Below are positions 61,594 through 64,000 of a DNA stretch of 64,000 nucleotides, piece after piece. The notes under the pieces were generated by a model, which saw only the letters and a list, made by a program, of their open reading frames with translations, was not told where the DNA came from and did not search any database. Position 1 is the first letter of the stretch; each line of letters opens with the position of its first letter. The stretch lies in contig JADJTI010000001.1 of the NCBI GenBank assembly GCA_016711265.1, positions 682,001-746,000 of the forward strand. Reading direction: 5' to 3'. Origin of the DNA: Austwickia sp. (GTDB lineage: Bacteria > Actinomycetota > Actinomycetes > Actinomycetales > Dermatophilaceae). The translations under genes were made by a program, and so were the position numbers.

Positions 61594-64000
61594 TCATCTC
61601 CCCGAGCTTCCCGGGCTGGCATGCCAGAGCTTGCGCGGTGGCGCCCCGGCCGGTCCCTGCGGTGATGGCCCGTCACCGACGCCTGGGACGAGGCCGGCAC
61701 CAGCGGGCTCGCCCGGCTCCGCCAGGTGGGCCAGCCCACGACCGTCGCGGGTGTCGGACCCCGCCGGGCGCACGTCGGCGTACGGCGACTGGCGGAACCC
61801 TGAGGGGTGGACCAGCACCCGGCGGTAGCCACCACCCCCCATCCCCCCGGACCGGTCGTTCTGCGAATGACCAGACGCCGAGGAGGACCCGTCGCCGACC
61901 ATCGCCGGGACACCGTACTGGGTGTGCAGGTGCGCCATCCGGTGTGCCGAGGACCTCTGGCTGCCCTCCCAGGCCTGGGATTCCGAGGCGGCCAGGGCGG
62001 CGCGAACCCGATCGATTCCGCCGGCCAGCCACGACTCCCACACCCTGGACAGTTCCCAGGCTCCGGTCGCTCGCAACGACACTCCCCGCGGACCGGTCCG
62101 CCGCACGATCCCCCGAACCAGCAGCAACCACGAATGGAACACCGTGGCCGCGTAGGGACCCTGGACGTCCTCGAAGAAGGTGGCGTCCACCGGTCCGGTG
62201 GAGTCGTCCAGCGTCAGGAAGACCACCCTCCTCCCGGATCGGATCGGCGGGGTCTGGGTGGCCACCTTCACCCCGGCCACCAGGACCTCGCTGCGGCTGC
62301 GCCGGTCGCGCAGGTCAGCCGCGCGAGTGGTGCCCATAGCGGCCAACAGTTCGGCGTAGGGGGCCAACACGTGATCGGTGACGTCCAGGCCCAAGATGTC
62401 GAGTTCGGCGTGGACACGTTCCACCCGGGTCATCTCCGGCAACCCGGCTCCAGCGGTCAGCATCGGCGCGTCACCCAGGTCGAGCAGCAGTTGGGTGGGC
62501 CGACGGTCGGCGGGTGTCACGGTCGCCGCGGCCTGGGACTGCGCGGCGGCAGCAGCGCGGACGTCGAGGCCGGTCGCCGGGGTCGAGGCCAGGCGTGCCT
62601 GCTGCGCCGGCCGACGGGGGCGTGAACCTGAGCCCGACCAGATCGCGCGCGTCCACCGCTCCAGTTCGGTCACGGTGAGCAGCAGGTCTCGCCGGGTGAT
62701 CCGGCCATACCGCCCAAGACCGTCGGCGACGTTCACGTCCAGCCCGTAGATCCGATCGAACCCCCCGGCGAGGATGATGCGCTCGACCACCGGCCGGTCG
62801 ACCCCGGTGCGCTGCCAGAAATCTTCCAGGCCGGCGTACGGCTGACCAGCCACGATCGCCGCGACCTGGGCGTCGCTGATGCCCTTGACCTCGGTGAGCG
62901 CCATCCGGATACCCCAGCCGTCGCCGGGACGCCCACGCTCCCCCGGCCCAGGACGTTCGACGGGGTCAACGGGTTCGACGGTGAAGACCTCCGTCGAGGC
63001 GTTCACGTCCAACCCCAACACGGTTACCCCGAAGTGCCGCGCGTCGTCGAGGATCAGCCGCTTGGGGTACATGCCCGGATCGTGGGTGAGCACCCCGGCC
63101 AGGAAAGCTGCCGGATGATGCGTCTTCAGCCAGGCCGACTGGAAGGTGGGCAGCGCGAACGCCGCCGCGTGGGCCTTGCAGAAACCGAACGACGCGAACG
63201 CCCTGAGCACCTCCCAGATCCGGTCCCGGTCGGCTCGGGAGTACCCTCGGGCGGCCGCCCTTGGCCGCCACCAGGCCTGCACCTCCTCCTGCCCCTGGAA
63301 GGAACCCATGGCCCGGCGCACCTCGTCAGCCTCGGCCAGACCGACCCCGGTGGTGACCGCGATGATGTGCAGCACCTGCTCGTGGAAGACCACCACCCCG
63401 CAGGTCTCACGCAGCGCCTCGATCAGGCTCGGGTGCAGATACTCCGGCTCCTCCCAGCCCTGCCGAGCCCGCAGGAAGGGGGTGATCATGTCGGACTTCA
63501 CCGGCCCCGGGCGGAACAACGAGATGTCGATGATCAGGTCCTCGAACGTCTGCGGCCCGAACTTGCCGACGAGTTCACGCTGACCCGGGCTCTCGATCTG
63601 GAACATCCCCAGCGTCCGGGTGGACCGGATGAGCTCGAAGGTCGCCGCGTCGTCCAGCGGCACTTGGGCCGGATCGTCCAGGTCGATCTCGATCCCCGTC
63701 ACCCTGGCCACTTCGGCGCTCGCGTGGGCCATGGCCGACTGCATCCGGATGCCGAGGACGTCGAGCTTGAGCAGGCCGAGAGCCTCCACGTCGTCCTTGT
63801 CGAACTGGCTCATCGGGAACCCCAGCCAGCTCGCCTCGACCGGGGTGCGGTCCAACAGCCCGCTGTTGGACAGGATCACCCCGCACGGGTGCAGCGCGAT
63901 GTGCCGAGGCAGCCCGTCCAGGGCCTCGACCAGATCGAAGAGCACCGTCAACCGTGGCGAGTCCAATCCGTATGCCCGCAGTTCGGGCAGTTCGGCGATC
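61594..64000 (-). CDS. dnaE2: DNA polymerase III alpha subunit, DnaE2-like (C-terminal part)
   Basis: About 800 C-terminal residues; the gene runs off the right edge and the catalytic Asp motifs lie outside. FPMSQFDKDDVEALGLLKLDVLGIRMQSAM (split), FQIESPGQRELVGKF, VVFHEQVL and the fingers segment RRAMGSFQGQ are clear C-family polymerase motifs; helix-hairpin-helix and an OB fold (PPIRSGRRVVFLTLDDSTGP) follow. It ends with RRVLVHPSGF-RQSPYADVRPAG, as in actinobacterial error-prone DnaE2. It lacks tau-binding features. Position beside dinB supports translesion synthesis, but DnaE1 cannot be fully excluded without the N-terminus. Confidence 0.85.
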   Translation of the reverse strand, partial: IAELPELRAYGLDSPRLTVLFDLVEALDGLPRHIALHPCGVILSNSGLLDRTPVEASWLGFPMSQFDKDDVEALGLLKLDVLGIRMQSAMAHASAEVARVTGIEIDLDDPAQVPLDDAATFELIRSTRTLGMFQIESPGQRELVGKFGPQTFEDLIIDISLFRPGPVKSDMITPFLRARQGWEEPEYLHPSLIEALRETCGVVVFHEQVLHIIAVTTGVGLAEADEVRRAMGSFQGQEEVQAWWRPRAAARGYSRADRDRIWEVLRAFASFGFCKAHAAAFALPTFQSAWLKTHHPAAFLAGVLTHDPGMYPKRLILDDARHFGVTVLGLDVNASTEVFTVEPVDPVERPGPGERGRPGDGWGIRMALTEVKGISDAQVAAIVAGQPYAGLEDFWQRTGVDRPVVERIILAGGFDRIYGLDVNVADGLGRYGRITRRDLLLTVTELERWTRAIWSGSGSRPRRPAQQARLASTPATGLDVRAAAAAQSQAAATVTPADRRPTQLLLDLGDAPMLTAGAGLPEMTRVERVHAELDILGLDVTDHVLAPYAELLAAMGTTRAADLRDRRSRSEVLVAGVKVATQTPPIRSGRRVVFLTLDDSTGPVDATFFEDVQGPYAATVFHSWLLLVRGIVRRTGPRGVSLRATGAWELSRVWESWLAGGIDRVRAALAASESQAWEGSQRSSAHRMAHLHTQYGVPAMVGDGSSSASGHSQNDRSGGMGGGGYRRVLVHPSGFRQSPYADVRPAGSDTRDGRGLAHLAEPGEPAGAGLVPGVGDGPSPQGPAGAPPRKLWHASPGSSGR

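Overview
The window is 64 kb of high-GC DNA (about 70 % G+C by eye) with actinobacterial gene content: SepH, DUF3159, DUF3710, DUF4193, DUF3040, DUF5998 and DUF7455 proteins, an Fe-S type ferrochelatase, a GNAT/acyl-CoA synthetase fusion, GTG starts, ATGA overlaps, and many promoters whose -10 box (TANNNT-like) lies 6-7 nt before the start codon, implying leaderless mRNAs. The order dut - DUF3710 - OB-fold - DUF3159 - trkA - trkA - APC permease - RNA methyltransferase fits Actinomycetota, probably Micrococcales. This placement is inference; there is no rRNA or tRNA in the window.

Layout. 1-2.7 kb: a MurA-family enzyme (cut by the left edge), a YgjV-type membrane protein and adenosine deaminase. 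2.7-8.5 kb, minus strand: pstSCAB phosphate uptake, then dxs. 8.7-10.8 kb: HIT protein, a small conserved protein, and a MerR/VOC pair behind a perfect operator palindrome. 11.2-15.4 kb: aconitase and an m5U-type RNA methyltransferase. 15.5-21.4 kb: a frameshifted AlkD-like pseudogene, then a zinc-homeostasis island with an exported AztD-like metallochaperone (plus strand, Zur box) facing a minus-strand series of zinc ABC transporter (binding protein, ATPase, permease), Zur, a zinc-type ArsR/SmtB repressor and a His/Cys-rich metallothionein-like protein. 21.4-28 kb: APC permease with two TrkA proteins, DUF3159, OB-fold, DUF3710, dut and DUF4193. 28-39 kb: SuhB-like phosphatase, ferrochelatase, SepH, an alkaline-phosphatase-superfamily protein with DUF5998, the GNAT/acetyl-CoA synthetase fusion, nitroreductase, SDR and a wHTH-DUF559 protein. 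39.4-47.4 kb: type IIA topoisomerase subunit A, an unrecognised exported protein, a sucrase/ferredoxin protein fused to an NTF2-like domain, and an ABC exporter. 47.4-55.5 kb: a lactate-utilisation region (lutABC, a TipA-like MerR gene, a D-lactate dehydrogenase of FAD/Fe-S type, and an LldR-like GntR regulator) with the same 11-bp operator in both structural-gene promoters. 55.5-64 kb: topoisomerase subunit B, DUF7455, DUF456, DUF3040, dinB, a methyltransferase and the C-terminal two thirds of a DnaE2-like polymerase cut by the right edge.

Most genes are ordinary core genes. The parts most worth a second look are the zinc island with its two-part metal-binding protein; a dyad-symmetric non-coding repeat built of 19-bp units, present at two places; the paired LldR-type operators; the recurrent leaderless promoters; and two unusual proteins beside the topoisomerase A gene. 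No insertion sequence, prophage, CRISPR array or RNA gene was seen.
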